Source: Clostridiales bacterium | GTDB taxonomy: Bacteria > Bacillota > Clostridia > Christensenellales > CAG-138 | Length of the DNA stretch: 41,492 bases | NCBI GenBank assembly: GCA_004558825.1 | Contig: SFDB01000018.1 | Location: forward strand, 1-41,492 | Reading direction: 5' to 3' | In this document: positions 24,698 through 33,526 of the stretch, in pieces | Position numbering within the stretch: position 1 is the first letter of the stretch | Layout: each line of letters starts with the position of its first letter | The notes under the pieces: model-generated | Database searches by the model: none | What the model saw: only the letters and a program-made list of their open reading frames with translations | Told to the model about the DNA's origin: nothing | Program-made: the position numbers and the translations under genes

Positions 24698-25344
24698 TCC
24701 CTGCCGCAATCGGGGCATTTTACATAGCTCATATTCTCAACAATGCCAAGCACGGGTATGTTCATCATCCGCGCCATGTTTACGGCCTTTTCGACTATCA
24801 TCCCCACAAGCTCCTGCGGCGTCGCAACAATTACAATTCCGTCAACGGGTATAGCTTGGAAAACCGTGAGCGGAACGTCGCCCGTTCCCGGAGGCATGTC
24901 TATGAACATGACATCCTCGTTATGCCATATGACGTCCGTCCAAAACTGCTTCACGGTGCCCGCAATTACGGGCCCGCGCCAGACTACGGGATCGGTGTCG
25001 TTTTCAAGCAGGAGGTTGACAGACATCACGTCTATGCCTGTCTTTGTCGTTACGGGGAATATACCGTCCGCGCTGCCCGTGGCTTTATCCCTGAGCCCAA
25101 ACACCCGCGGGATAGACGGCCCCGTTACGTCGGCATCAAGCACGGCGGTCTTGAGTCCGCAGCGCTGTGCGATAACCGCCAGCATAGACGTAACAAGCGA
25201 CTTGCCGACGCCGCCCTTTCCGCTGACAACGCCTATAACCTTTTTAATGCTGCTGAGCTTGTGCGGTGCTTCCCTGAAATCCGACGCACGCTCGGAACAA
25301 TTCTGCGAACACGAGCTGCAATCGTGGCTGCAATTCTCACTCAT
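24649..25344 (-). CDS. Mrp/NBP35-family Fe-S carrier ATPase, C-terminus disrupted
   Basis: P-loop ATPase that carries Fe-S clusters to target proteins. The ORF codes for 231 aa and starts at the ATG 25342-25344 with AAGGAG ten bases ahead. The N-terminal cysteine cluster is present (C5, C9, C12, C16). The deviant Walker A GKGGVGKS is at residues 42-49, DADVTGPSIP follows, and MPPGTGD is intact. After ENMSYVKCPDCG, which holds the cluster-ligand CxxC, the frame departs from the family and ends after 18 unrelated residues. The genuine tail continues in another frame (24593-24697). The ATPase core is complete but the C-terminal helix is lost if the sequence is right. Its promoter lies within the end of the histidine kinase gene. 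Confidence 0.9.
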   Translation of the reverse strand: MSENCSHDCSSCSQNCSERASDFREAPHKLSSIKKVIGVVSGKGGVGKSLVTSMLAVIAQRCGLKTAVLDADVTGPSIPRVFGLRDKATGSADGIFPVTTKTGIDVMSVNLLLENDTDPVVWRGPVIAGTVKQFWTDVIWHNEDVMFIDMPPGTGDVPLTVFQAIPVDGIVIVATPQELVGMIVEKAVNMARMMNIPVLGIVENMSYVKCPDCGRDCLSIRSLRPRATRAL

Positions 25345-25376
25345 ACCAATTCTGCTCCTTGTTTTATTACAAGCAT

Positions 25377-25404
25377 ATTATACCCCGTAAGGCGGCTAAG
25401 TCAA
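25377..25404 (-). promoter_or_regulatory. Promoter of mrp
   Basis: On the minus strand TTGACT (25399-25404) and TATAAT (25377-25382) are 16 bp apart. The -35 box overlaps the last codons of the histidine kinase gene. A small hairpin, CTTGT/ACAAG, just downstream overlaps the AAGGAG ribosome-binding site of mrp. Confidence 0.7.
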
Positions 25405-26867
25405 CCTCGCGGCTTTACGGCCTTCGCCTTATCGGGCGCCCTCATGACGGTGAATGTAAAGCTCGTGCCCTTACCGAGCTCGGAGCTCACGTCAATCGTC
25501 TCGCCGTGCGATTCTATTATGCGCTTAACGATTGAAAGCCCTAACCCCGTGCCTGACGTGCCCGACGGCGTATGCGCTTTTTCCGCTTTATAAAATCTGT
25601 CAAATATGTAGGGTAGATCCTCCTCCGAGATACCTTTGCCGTTGTCGGCTACCGTAACCCTTACGCATTCGCGCTCGGCGACGGTCGATACGGTCAGCCT
25701 GCCGTTCTCATTCAGAAACTTTATCGCGTTATCGCAAAGGTTATGGAGCACCTGCGTTATCTGATTCTGATCGGCATAAACAAGCGGCGCGCTGTCGCAG
25801 AGTTTTATCTCGACATCGATGTTTTTTGCGTTAATCTTGGCTTCAAACGTTATAAGCGTGTTCATTATGAGGCTGTTTATGTCAAACGCCGTTTTTTTCA
25901 CATCATTCTGCGATGACTCAATTCGCGCAAGATCAAGCAGATCGTTCACCATCGCCGTCATGCGTTTGTTTTCGTTCAAAACTATTTCAAAGTATTTCGG
26001 GAATTCCTCAGGGGGTATCGTTCCGTCCTGCATCGCCTCAAGAAACCCTCTCATCGATGTGAGCGGCGAACGCAGCTCATGCGAAACGTTTGCAACAAAG
26101 CTTCGCCTCGCCTTCTCAAGATTCGTTATCTCTCCCGCCATCACATTGAAGCTCCTTGCAAGCTGCGCCACCTCGTCGTTTCCCGAAACGTTGGCACGGA
26201 CATCAAAATTGCCCTTTGTAAACAGGTTGACGGTATTGTTCATGTCAGTTATCGGCTTGGACATCTTGCCGGTTATGTACGAAACAAAAAGCGTTGCGAA
26301 AAGCACGGCAATAAGCGCCGACATTATCACGTCCATATAGACCTGCTTGAGAGATTCATACACGTCGCTCATATCGACGTGTATAAAAAACGCGCCAATG
26401 GTATTTCCCCACGAATCAACCATGGAGTGCTTGACAGTCATCGTGCGAAAATCGGCCGTTCCCGCAAACATATTGTTTATCGTCTCAATGCCGCCGCGAA
26501 CCATTATTTCCTCGGCCTCGCGGCTGATATCAGCTTCGTCGCATTCCTCCCATTTCTTGCGCGACGATTCATCGAAAAACGAAGCTTTTCCGTATGTTTT
26601 ATCAATAAACAAAAGCTGAATAAGCGCATCGTACTTGCGCGCGCTGTTCGCAAGCTGTTCTGCGGCGACGGGACGCTTCTCGGGGTCGAGATAGCGCGAC
26701 ACGACTACCGCGCATAGCTCGTCCGCCTCCCTGATAAGCTCGTTTTCGCGCTCGTGAACATACTGCGCTTTGAAAATGCTTGCTATTGTAACGCCCAGAA
26801 GCGTAAGCAGCGCAAGTATAAGCGCAAGATATATCGTGAGCATTTTCGCAAAAAGCGTTTTGAACAT
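25401..26867 (-). CDS. Sensor histidine kinase (OmpR/PhoR-type partner)
   Basis: 488 aa. Membrane helices at about 10-32 and 180-198 flank an extracytoplasmic sensor region of about 145 residues with no recognisable fold. HAMP covers about 199-252. HisKA has the phospho-acceptor H263 in FVANVSHELRSPLTSM. HATPase has the N box LHNLCDNAIKF (376-384), G1 DNGKG (408-412) and GTGLGLS (439-445). All catalytic motifs are intact. The ATG overlaps the stop of the response regulator (TAATG), so the pair is made together. It is the last gene of a long operon starting at 33404; the sensed signal is not visible. Confidence 0.95.
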   Translation of the reverse strand: MFKTLFAKMLTIYLALILALLTLLGVTIASIFKAQYVHERENELIREADELCAVVVSRYLDPEKRPVAAEQLANSARKYDALIQLLFIDKTYGKASFFDESSRKKWEECDEADISREAEEIMVRGGIETINNMFAGTADFRTMTVKHSMVDSWGNTIGAFFIHVDMSDVYESLKQVYMDVIMSALIAVLFATLFVSYITGKMSKPITDMNNTVNLFTKGNFDVRANVSGNDEVAQLARSFNVMAGEITNLEKARRSFVANVSHELRSPLTSMRGFLEAMQDGTIPPEEFPKYFEIVLNENKRMTAMVNDLLDLARIESSQNDVKKTAFDINSLIMNTLITFEAKINAKNIDVEIKLCDSAPLVYADQNQITQVLHNLCDNAIKFLNENGRLTVSTVAERECVRVTVADNGKGISEEDLPYIFDRFYKAEKAHTPSGTSGTGLGLSIVKRIIESHGETIDVSSELGKGTSFTFTVMRAPDKAKAVKPRG

Positions 26868-27553
26868 TATTGCTGTTTTTCTGCCTCGAATTTATATCCT
26901 ACGCTCCATACCGTCCGTATCTGCCATCCGCGGCAGTTCGCAAGGCGCTCACGAATGCGCTTTATGTGTACGTCGATTGTTCGTGAATCGCCGAAATAGT
27001 CAAAGCCCCACACCTGCTCGAGAAGCTGCTCGCGCGTAAACACCTTTCCCTCGTGCGACGCAAGGAAGTAGAGCACCTCGAGCTCCTTCGGCGGCATCTC
27101 CACGCGCTTTGAATCAAGAAGCACCTCGTAAGTATCGAGCGATACGGAGAGATTGCCGTACTCTATTGTTTTTCCGTTTGAGGCGTCCACCGAGCGCCTT
27201 AGCACGGCCTTTATCCGCGCCACAAGCTCCTTCGCGTCGAACGGCTTCACTATATAATCGTCCGCTCCGCCTTCAAGGCCCTGCACTCTGTCCTGAGTGT
27301 CGCCCTTTGCCGTAAGCATTATTACGGGCGTTTTGCCCAGGCGGCGTATCTCGCTGAGTACGGCCCAACCGTCCATGCCAGGCAGCATCACGTCCAAGAG
27401 CACAAGGCTCGGCGCGCATTCATTAAACGCCTTTATCGCCGCGTCCCCCCTGTCGCACGTCACTACCGTATACCCGGCCTTTTTAAGGTAGAGCTCAATT
27501 ATGGCAAGTATGTTTCTGTCGTCGTCTATGACGAGTATAGTATTGTTTTCCAT
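26867..27553 (-). CDS. OmpR/PhoB-family response regulator
   Basis: 228 aa. Receiver domain with the acidic pair D11/D12 region, phospho-acceptor D54 (LVLLDVMLPGMDGW), T81 and K103. The winged-helix DNA-binding domain covers about 130-225 (PPKELEVLYFLASHEGKVFTRE; RTIDVHIKRIRERL). Its start overlaps the DUF523 gene stop (TGATG) and its stop overlaps the kinase start. Target genes unknown; autoregulation of the operon promoter at 33445-33473 would be usual for the family. Confidence 0.96.
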   Translation of the reverse strand: MENNTILVIDDDRNILAIIELYLKKAGYTVVTCDRGDAAIKAFNECAPSLVLLDVMLPGMDGWAVLSEIRRLGKTPVIMLTAKGDTQDRVQGLEGGADDYIVKPFDAKELVARIKAVLRRSVDASNGKTIEYGNLSVSLDTYEVLLDSKRVEMPPKELEVLYFLASHEGKVFTREQLLEQVWGFDYFGDSRTIDVHIKRIRERLANCRGWQIRTVWSVGYKFEAEKQQ

Positions 27554-28023
27554 CAGCTTTCCTTTCCGAGCGATCCATCAAGCTCCTCTTCCGTTACGAC
27601 TCGTATGCCGTTCTGCCTCAAAAGCGCCGCCGCAACACCGTCGCCGCTCCTAAGCATTCCCGAAAACGTACCGTCGTATATGCTTCCGCAGCCGCACGAC
27701 GGGCTTCTTGCCTTAAAAACTGCCACTTCGGCCCCGCATATCTTCGCCGTCTCGAGCACACTGCGCGCACCCGCAATAAATTCGTCCGTCCTGTCCTTGC
27801 CGTCAGCCGCGACGACCCTTGCCTTGCCGCAAAGCACGTCATTGCCGTCGCCTCCGCATATCTCGCACGGAGAGCGCGGTATATCGAGCCCGCTCAAGGC
27901 TTCGGGGCATACGGGCACGCACTCGTTCTCCTTCGAAAAACGTATGGCTGCGGCGCATGGTTTCGCTCCGCCGTCATATCTGCATTTTTCGCCCAAAAGG
28001 CATCTTGATATCAATACTATCAT
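27553..28023 (-). CDS. DUF523 family protein
   Basis: 156 aa from the ATG at 28021-28023, preceded by GGGGGG; upstream in-frame starts lack a site. The family's conserved cysteines are in place: SRCLLGEKCRYDGG at the N-terminus, CPEALSGLDIPRSPCEICGG in the middle and SPSCGCGSIYDGTFSG near the end. The cysteine pattern suggests an Fe-S or zinc site. In some proteins this domain is fused to thiouridine or photolyase-related domains, but here it stands alone. It is translationally coupled to the response regulator (TGATG) and lies between it and mutS2. Confidence 0.9.
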   Translation of the reverse strand: MIVLISRCLLGEKCRYDGGAKPCAAAIRFSKENECVPVCPEALSGLDIPRSPCEICGGDGNDVLCGKARVVAADGKDRTDEFIAGARSVLETAKICGAEVAVFKARSPSCGCGSIYDGTFSGMLRSGDGVAAALLRQNGIRVVTEEELDGSLGKES

Positions 28024-28083
28024 AATTCCCCCCGTCGCGGCGTACAAGCGTTTATACGATAAATTCAACGTTTGTTCATAAAA

Positions 28084-30450
28084 CTACAGTTTTTTTATCG
28101 TCACGGCCGTCACGCCCGCATCGCCCTCGCCGTAAGCGCCCTGCCTGAAGCTCTCGACAAGCCTGTGCGTCTTTAAGTAGCTTTGTATGCCCGCCCGCAG
28201 CGCGCCCGTCCCCTTGCCGTGAATTATCATCACTTCGTTAAGGCCGTTCATCGCGGCGTTCTCAAGATACCTGTCCACCTCAATTATCGCCTCGTCGACA
28301 AGCTTGCCGCGCACATCTATCGAAAGCCCGACGGACTTATCTCCGAGCGTTACTTTGCCTGCCGCCGCGTCCGTCTGCGGGCCTTTCTTTGCAGGTTCGT
28401 TCAAGAGGCGCAGATCGTCGAGCCGAACGGCAATCTTCATTATTCCTGCCTGCACCAGCACATCGCCCTTTGCATCGGGTTTTTTAAGTACCGTTGCCTT
28501 CTTGTTTTCAAGACTGACTATGCGCACCTCATCGCCCGGGTTCACGCTCTTTGGAGCTACGCTCATGTCAACAACTTTTTTCTCAGGCTCAACAAGCGCA
28601 TTCTCGCGTTCTCTTACGGCGTCACGGCTTGCCTGTATCACCCTGTCGGCCTCGCTTTGGTTTATCGACTTCATACTTCGTATCTGAACGATAAGACGTT
28701 CCATCTCGCGCTTTGTGTCGGCGACAACGCGCCTTGCGTCCTCCCTCGCCTTCGCCTGATAGCCTTTTTTCGTTTCCTCAAGCTTCTTCTTCTCCTTTTC
28801 GACCTCTGCGCGCAGCGCGTCAAGCTCGGCGCGCGCCTGTTCGGCAAGCTTCCGCTCCTGCTCCGCTATGCGCCGCTGTGATTCAGCGCCGGATATGACG
28901 TCCTCAAAGCGCACGTCTTCGCCCTTAAGGAACTGCTTTGCGCGGTTTATTACATCATCGTCAAGGCCGAGCCGCTTCGATATCTCAAACGCGTTCGATT
29001 TGCCCGGTATGCCTATGAACAGCCTGTATGTCGGGCAGAGTTTATCAATATCAAACTCCATAGAGGCGTTCTCCATGCCGTCCCGCGCAAGCGCAAACGC
29101 CTTTATCTCGCTGTAATGCGTTGTAGCAAGCGTTGTTGATCTTCTGCCGTAGAGCGTCTCGAGTATGCTCATGGCGAGCGCCGCGCCCTCTATCGGGTCG
29201 GTGCCCGCACCAAGCTCATCCAAAAGCACGAGTGACTTGTCGTCTGCGTTTTTGAGTATGCCCACAAGCCGCGTCATGTGCGACGAAAACGTCGAAAGCG
29301 ATTGCTCTATCGACTGCTCGTCGCCTATGTCGGCATAAACGTTTTTGAATACGCCAAGGCGCGTCCCGACATCCGCGGGTACGAACATGCCCGCCTGCGC
29401 CATAAGCGTGAACAGACCGACAGTTTTCAGCGTCACCGTCTTGCCGCCCGTGTTCGGTCCGGTTATTATGAGCGTCTTAAAATCCTCTCCGAGCCATATG
29501 TCAATAGGCACGGCCTTCGCCTTGTCAAGAAGCGGATGGCGTCCCCTTACTATGCGTATGCGAAGCTCGTCGTTCATCTCGGGGCGTACTGCGTTCATAT
29601 CACGCGCAAGCTGCGCCTTTGCAAACCTCAGATCTATTTCGCCCAAAAGAATGAGCGCATTGTATATGTCTTCGCCGTACGGGGCGACCATGGATGTCAG
29701 TTCCGAAAGAATGCGTTCTATCTCGTCGCGCTCCTGCGCAAGCAGCTTTTTGAACGTGTTTCCAAGCTCCACAACGGCCGCAGGCTCGATAAAAAGCGTT
29801 TGTCCGCTGCCCGATTGGTCATGTATCAGGCCGGGTATCTGCTTTCTGTACTCCTGCTTTACAGGTATGACAAACCGCCCGTTGCGCATGGTGATTATTG
29901 GATCCTGCAAGTATTGCTGGTATGTAGACGAGCGTATCATCGAGTTAAGCTTCTCGCGCACCTTCTCGTTCGCCACCCTCAGCTCGCGCCTTATGCGCGA
30001 AAGCGCGGGAGACGCGCCGTCAAACATTTCGTCCTCGTTTAGTATGCAGCGGTTCAGTTCGTCCTCAATAAACTTGTACGATGGAAGGTTTACAGCCATC
30101 GCAGCAAGCCGCATCTGATCCGACTCCTTCGTAAGCGCCGATTTCGCTATCCTTATCGCCCTAAGGCAGGAGGCGATGTCAAGAAGCTCGCGCATCGACA
30201 ACGCCGAAACCGCCTTTATGCGTTTGAGCGTATCGCGCGTATCAGGAAACTCATCGATTGGCGATTGTCCGAGCCTGAACAGCACCGCCTCAGCCTCGCT
30301 CGTCAGGTCAAGCTCTGCGTTAAGCTCCGCAAGCTCCGTGAGCGGCTCGAGCTTTCTCGCGCGCTCCTTGCCGATTTGGCATCTCGCATGCGTTTCGAGC
30401 ATCGCCGTTATTTTATCGTACTCGAGTGTTTCAAGTATTTTCTTATCCAC
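28084..30450 (-). CDS. mutS2: Endonuclease MutS2
   Basis: 788 aa. MutS2 acts on recombination intermediates and on collided ribosomes, not on mismatches; it lacks the MutS mismatch-recognition domain. The core and clamp occupy about 1-310. Walker A GPNTGGKT is at residues 331-338 and Walker B LVLLDELGAGTDP follows. A long coiled coil (about 520-620) comes next, then a KOW-like segment, and the C-terminal Smr nuclease domain (about 712-788) with IDVRGK and MIIHGKGTGALR. The start is GTG (30448-30450) with AAAGGAG ahead. Its C-terminal domain is complete. Confidence 0.95.
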   Translation of the reverse strand: MDKKILETLEYDKITAMLETHARCQIGKERARKLEPLTELAELNAELDLTSEAEAVLFRLGQSPIDEFPDTRDTLKRIKAVSALSMRELLDIASCLRAIRIAKSALTKESDQMRLAAMAVNLPSYKFIEDELNRCILNEDEMFDGASPALSRIRRELRVANEKVREKLNSMIRSSTYQQYLQDPIITMRNGRFVIPVKQEYRKQIPGLIHDQSGSGQTLFIEPAAVVELGNTFKKLLAQERDEIERILSELTSMVAPYGEDIYNALILLGEIDLRFAKAQLARDMNAVRPEMNDELRIRIVRGRHPLLDKAKAVPIDIWLGEDFKTLIITGPNTGGKTVTLKTVGLFTLMAQAGMFVPADVGTRLGVFKNVYADIGDEQSIEQSLSTFSSHMTRLVGILKNADDKSLVLLDELGAGTDPIEGAALAMSILETLYGRRSTTLATTHYSEIKAFALARDGMENASMEFDIDKLCPTYRLFIGIPGKSNAFEISKRLGLDDDVINRAKQFLKGEDVRFEDVISGAESQRRIAEQERKLAEQARAELDALRAEVEKEKKKLEETKKGYQAKAREDARRVVADTKREMERLIVQIRSMKSINQSEADRVIQASRDAVRERENALVEPEKKVVDMSVAPKSVNPGDEVRIVSLENKKATVLKKPDAKGDVLVQAGIMKIAVRLDDLRLLNEPAKKGPQTDAAAGKVTLGDKSVGLSIDVRGKLVDEAIIEVDRYLENAAMNGLNEVMIIHGKGTGALRAGIQSYLKTHRLVESFRQGAYGEGDAGVTAVTIKKL

Positions 30451-30466
30451 GTTTTTCTCCTTTATG

Positions 30467-32566
30467 TCATGAAACGGCGCGATTCCAATGTCCGCGCGTT
30501 ATTGCGGCGGTCACATCCGAGCGTGCGGCGCATCTCCCGTCCCGTGCCTCGCAGGCATCATTTACGGTGTGCTCTATCGTGTTTTCATCCTCCGTGAAAA
30601 ACGAAAGCGTCCATGCCGCCGCTCCCGAAAGCTCCGCCGCCAGATCTATCACATACGTCGGAGCCATGTTGAGCATACGCACGATGCACCCTGATGGCGT
30701 GACTGTGTTTATCAGCTCGAACCCTCGCCCCTCTTCGTCAGTTATCGCTCCGGTCGTCCCATCGCAGCCGCGGCAGCCAAAATGTTCCTTTACCGTGCAA
30801 TGGAGCATGTTCATTAGCACCGCCCTGCCATAGACCGTTATCCCTTCCGACGACAGCTTCAGCATATCCCTGAGCTGCGGCCGCGTCAGTTCCTGCGAAA
30901 GCGTCACCCTGTCGACGCCGCTCGCCCGAAGGAGCGATACAGTTTGCGTGTTCGTTACGTTCATGTGCGTCCCTGCCACGACATATCCGGCATCACGGCA
31001 CATTTCAAGCTGCGATATATTGTTTATCTCAATCCCGTCAAATATGCCGCATGATGCAAGCTCGCGAAGCCGCGTACTAAACTCATCGCCCATCACAGCC
31101 ACGGGAAGCGCAAGCAGCAGGCGTACGCCTTGCTTTATTCTGCCAAACTCCTTAAGCGTTTCCGGCTCGTATCTTATCGGATCGATTATTATCTCGTCCG
31201 CGCCGCCCCTTTTCGCGGCTCGCGCACCGCCAAGCGTGCGAACGCGTGCCGATATCAAGGGCATTTCCTGCCTTTCGCCAAGGTTTTCGGGCTTAGGCGC
31301 TTTAAGCGTCCCGCAGTCTCTCTTTTCGGTCAAAAGCTCCTCAAGCTTTGTCACCGCGCAGCGCCTGATAGCGTTCAGCTCCCCGACCGACACAAACGCG
31401 TTTTCATCGGCCGCAGTAAATGCCGATTCAAGAACAAACGGCGTATCTCCGAGCTTTTTCAACTGTCTTTCATAAAGCTCGGCGCTCTGCGGTTTTTTCG
31501 CCGCCTGCGGCACGCCGCCCGCCACACTCGCCGCCGCATCGCCTTGCCTTAGAGTAAGTCTTACGGGCTCGCCTCGCGCAATATAAAGCTCCGCCGTAAC
31601 AGGCAGCTTTCTCGTGTCCGCCTCAAAGCTCTCGCTCACGCGTCTCAAAAGCGCCGCATCTGTCGTTTCGGACGCCCGCGCGTCCGTGCGCACATCGTCC
31701 CCGAAATAATACGCCGATGAAAAGCCTCGGCTGAATATACCCTCCACGTCCGAGCGCATATCGTTTGTAACGGCCGACCTTCCGCCGTCTATCGCCGTCC
31801 TGTACGCGCGCGTCACTGCGGCTACGTACTCGGGGCGCTTCATCCTGCCCTCAAGCTTTATGCATGATATCCCGGCGCGGCGCATGGCGTCTATATTGTC
31901 GAGCATGCACATATCGCTTGGGCTCAGGCAGTAATCGCGATCGCCCGGCATTCCCAAAACGCTCGCCCGCTTGCGGCACGGTTGGGCGCACATACCCCTG
32001 TTTCCGCTGCGCTCTCCCGCCATCGATGAATAAAGGCATTCGCCCGAAAAGCTCATGCAAAGCGCTCCGTGCGCAAACGCCTCAAGCTCCACGCCCGTGT
32101 TCCTTGCGCTTATCTCGCTTATGCGCTCCAGGCTTGTCTCCCGCGAAAGCACGACGCGCGTTATGCCGAGCTGCCTGCATCGCTCCGCTCCGTCCGCATT
32201 ATGCACAGCCATTTGTGTGCTCGCATGTATCGGAAGCTTCCCAAGCTCGCTCGCAAGCAGCTTTACAAGCCCGAGATCCTGCACTATCAGCGCGTCAGCG
32301 CCCGCATTGTATAAGAACCCCGCATATTTCAGCGCGTCCTCAAGCTCCCTGTCAAAAAGGAGCGTATTCATCGTTATGTACGTCTTGACTCCGCGAAGCC
32401 TACAATAGGCTATCGCTCTCTCCATCTGTGCATCATCGAAGTTTTTGGCGTTTCGCCGTGCATTGAACATAGCTCCGCCCATGTATACGGCGTCTGCGCC
32501 GTTTTGTACCGCCGCCCTCAGGCTCTCGATGCTGCCCGCAGGCGACAATAGCTCAATTCTATCCAT
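30467..32566 (-). CDS. U32 family peptidase / RlhA-like rRNA hydroxylase
   Basis: 699 aa. Peptidase_U32 domain (LLSPAGSIESLRAAVQNGADAVY at the start; GNRGMCAQPCRKR at about 195-207, with two of the cluster cysteines) followed by a DUF3656-like region (LKKLGDTPFVLESAFT...VSVGELNAIRR). RlhA of E. coli, the best known relative, hydroxylates C2501 of 23S rRNA and depends on an Fe-S cluster. A C-terminal CTVKEHFGCRGC could be the other cluster ligands. The ATG overlaps the end of the substrate-binding protein gene by 8 bp. The actual substrate in this organism is unproven. Confidence 0.92.
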   Translation of the reverse strand: MDRIELLSPAGSIESLRAAVQNGADAVYMGGAMFNARRNAKNFDDAQMERAIAYCRLRGVKTYITMNTLLFDRELEDALKYAGFLYNAGADALIVQDLGLVKLLASELGKLPIHASTQMAVHNADGAERCRQLGITRVVLSRETSLERISEISARNTGVELEAFAHGALCMSFSGECLYSSMAGERSGNRGMCAQPCRKRASVLGMPGDRDYCLSPSDMCMLDNIDAMRRAGISCIKLEGRMKRPEYVAAVTRAYRTAIDGGRSAVTNDMRSDVEGIFSRGFSSAYYFGDDVRTDARASETTDAALLRRVSESFEADTRKLPVTAELYIARGEPVRLTLRQGDAAASVAGGVPQAAKKPQSAELYERQLKKLGDTPFVLESAFTAADENAFVSVGELNAIRRCAVTKLEELLTEKRDCGTLKAPKPENLGERQEMPLISARVRTLGGARAAKRGGADEIIIDPIRYEPETLKEFGRIKQGVRLLLALPVAVMGDEFSTRLRELASCGIFDGIEINNISQLEMCRDAGYVVAGTHMNVTNTQTVSLLRASGVDRVTLSQELTRPQLRDMLKLSSEGITVYGRAVLMNMLHCTVKEHFGCRGCDGTTGAITDEEGRGFELINTVTPSGCIVRMLNMAPTYVIDLAAELSGAAAWTLSFFTEDENTIEHTVNDACEARDGRCAARSDVTAAITRGHWNRAVS

Positions 32567-33404
32567 CGCTGCTCTTTTCCAGGTTAAATTTCACTATAAG
32601 CGCGTCGAGCTCGCCGCTTTTTTGCATATCGTAAAGCATCCTGTTCGCTATCTCAATCAGCGCGGGCGAATCGGTGCTGCATGCAATCGCGTAATCTATC
32701 TTGCCCACCGTCATGTCGTGCTTCAAAAGCGCGTATTTATCCTTATAAGTCATAAAGTACGTTCCCTGAAGCACTGCGCCGTCTATCTCGTCCCTCGTCA
32801 GCGCGTCGAGCAGCTCGGGATACGATGCATATGCCCTTATCGCCGTATCGTATGCCTTCGGGTCGCCTATAAAGTTTTTTATGGCCGTCGCGCCGGGCGT
32901 CTTATTTACATAGCCTACAGTCATCTTGTTTATGTCGGTATGCCTGTTTCCCTCCTTCACGGCCACATATACCTTGTCCGTGTAGTATGCCGAAGAGTAC
33001 ACATAGTCGCTGTAGCCGTCCTTCCGCATCATGCAAACGGCCATGTCAATAGAGTTGTCATCGAGCCGTGCGACGCACGTTTTCGTATTGACCTCCACAA
33101 GCTCGAGAGCATATTCGCTCGGCATATCCGGCAGCACTGCAGCGGCCAGCCGCTTAGCTATCTCTATCTCAAGGCCTTCCATGCCATAGGATAGTCCCTT
33201 TATGTCGTTCCTTACGCCGACGCGCAAAACACCGTTCGCCTCAACCGTCTTTACCTCGGGCGAATCGTACGCAAACGGCTTGCGCGTAAGCAGTGCGATT
33301 ATCACGATGAGTGCGGCCAATCCTACGGCCGCGCAGATCATTATCTTTATTAGCTTTTTCCCCTGTTTGCCTCTGAAGAGGTAAGGAGTTCGCCGTCTTT
33401 TCAT
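32559..33404 (-). CDS. Extracellular solute-binding protein, membrane-anchored (SBP_bac_3 type)
   Basis: 281 aa. A basic N-terminus and an uncleaved-looking helix (about 19-40) anchor it; there is no lipobox Cys. The rest matches periplasmic-type amino-acid binding proteins: GVLRVGVRNDIKGLSYGMEG, GLEIEIAKRLA, DMAVCMM, then the second lobe with VGYVNKTPGATAIKNF. No permease or ATPase genes are nearby. As the first gene of an operon that ends in a two-component system, it may act as a sensing partner and not as a transporter component; that is inference. The ribosome-binding site is weak (GGAG at 12 bp). Confidence 0.88.
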   Translation of the reverse strand: MKRRRTPYLFRGKQGKKLIKIMICAAVGLAALIVIIALLTRKPFAYDSPEVKTVEANGVLRVGVRNDIKGLSYGMEGLEIEIAKRLAAAVLPDMPSEYALELVEVNTKTCVARLDDNSIDMAVCMMRKDGYSDYVYSSAYYTDKVYVAVKEGNRHTDINKMTVGYVNKTPGATAIKNFIGDPKAYDTAIRAYASYPELLDALTRDEIDGAVLQGTYFMTYKDKYALLKHDMTVGKIDYAIACSTDSPALIEIANRMLYDMQKSGELDALIVKFNLEKSSDG

Positions 33405-33444
33405 TGTCTATATAAGCTCCGAAGCCACATAAATATACATATTT

Positions 33445-33473
33445 ATTATAGCAGTTCATATGCGCGTTGACAA
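33445..33473 (-). promoter_or_regulatory. Promoter of the solute-binding protein operon
   Basis: On the minus strand TTGTCA (33468-33473) and TATAAT (33445-33450) are 17 bp apart. It overlaps the alaS promoter at its -35 box. Confidence 0.75.
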
Positions 33474-33496
33474 GCAAAGCCATGCGGCGGTATAAT
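33467..33496 (+). promoter_or_regulatory. Promoter of alaS
   Basis: TTGACA (33467-33472) and TATAAT (33491-33496) are 18 bp apart, with a predicted start near 33503 and a leader of about 25 nt. The ATG at 33527 therefore is the true start, and the open frame upstream of it lies in the promoter. The -35 box TTGACAA is read as TTGTCAA on the other strand, so both divergent promoters use the same bases. Confidence 0.8.
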
Positions 33497-33526
33497 TCTT
33501 TGATAAATCATTATTCAGAGGTAACT

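Noticed and set aside
33467..33526. Upstream start for alaS
   Set aside because: The promoter occupies this stretch, and the predicted transcript begins near 33503; the ATG at 33527 matches the family start.
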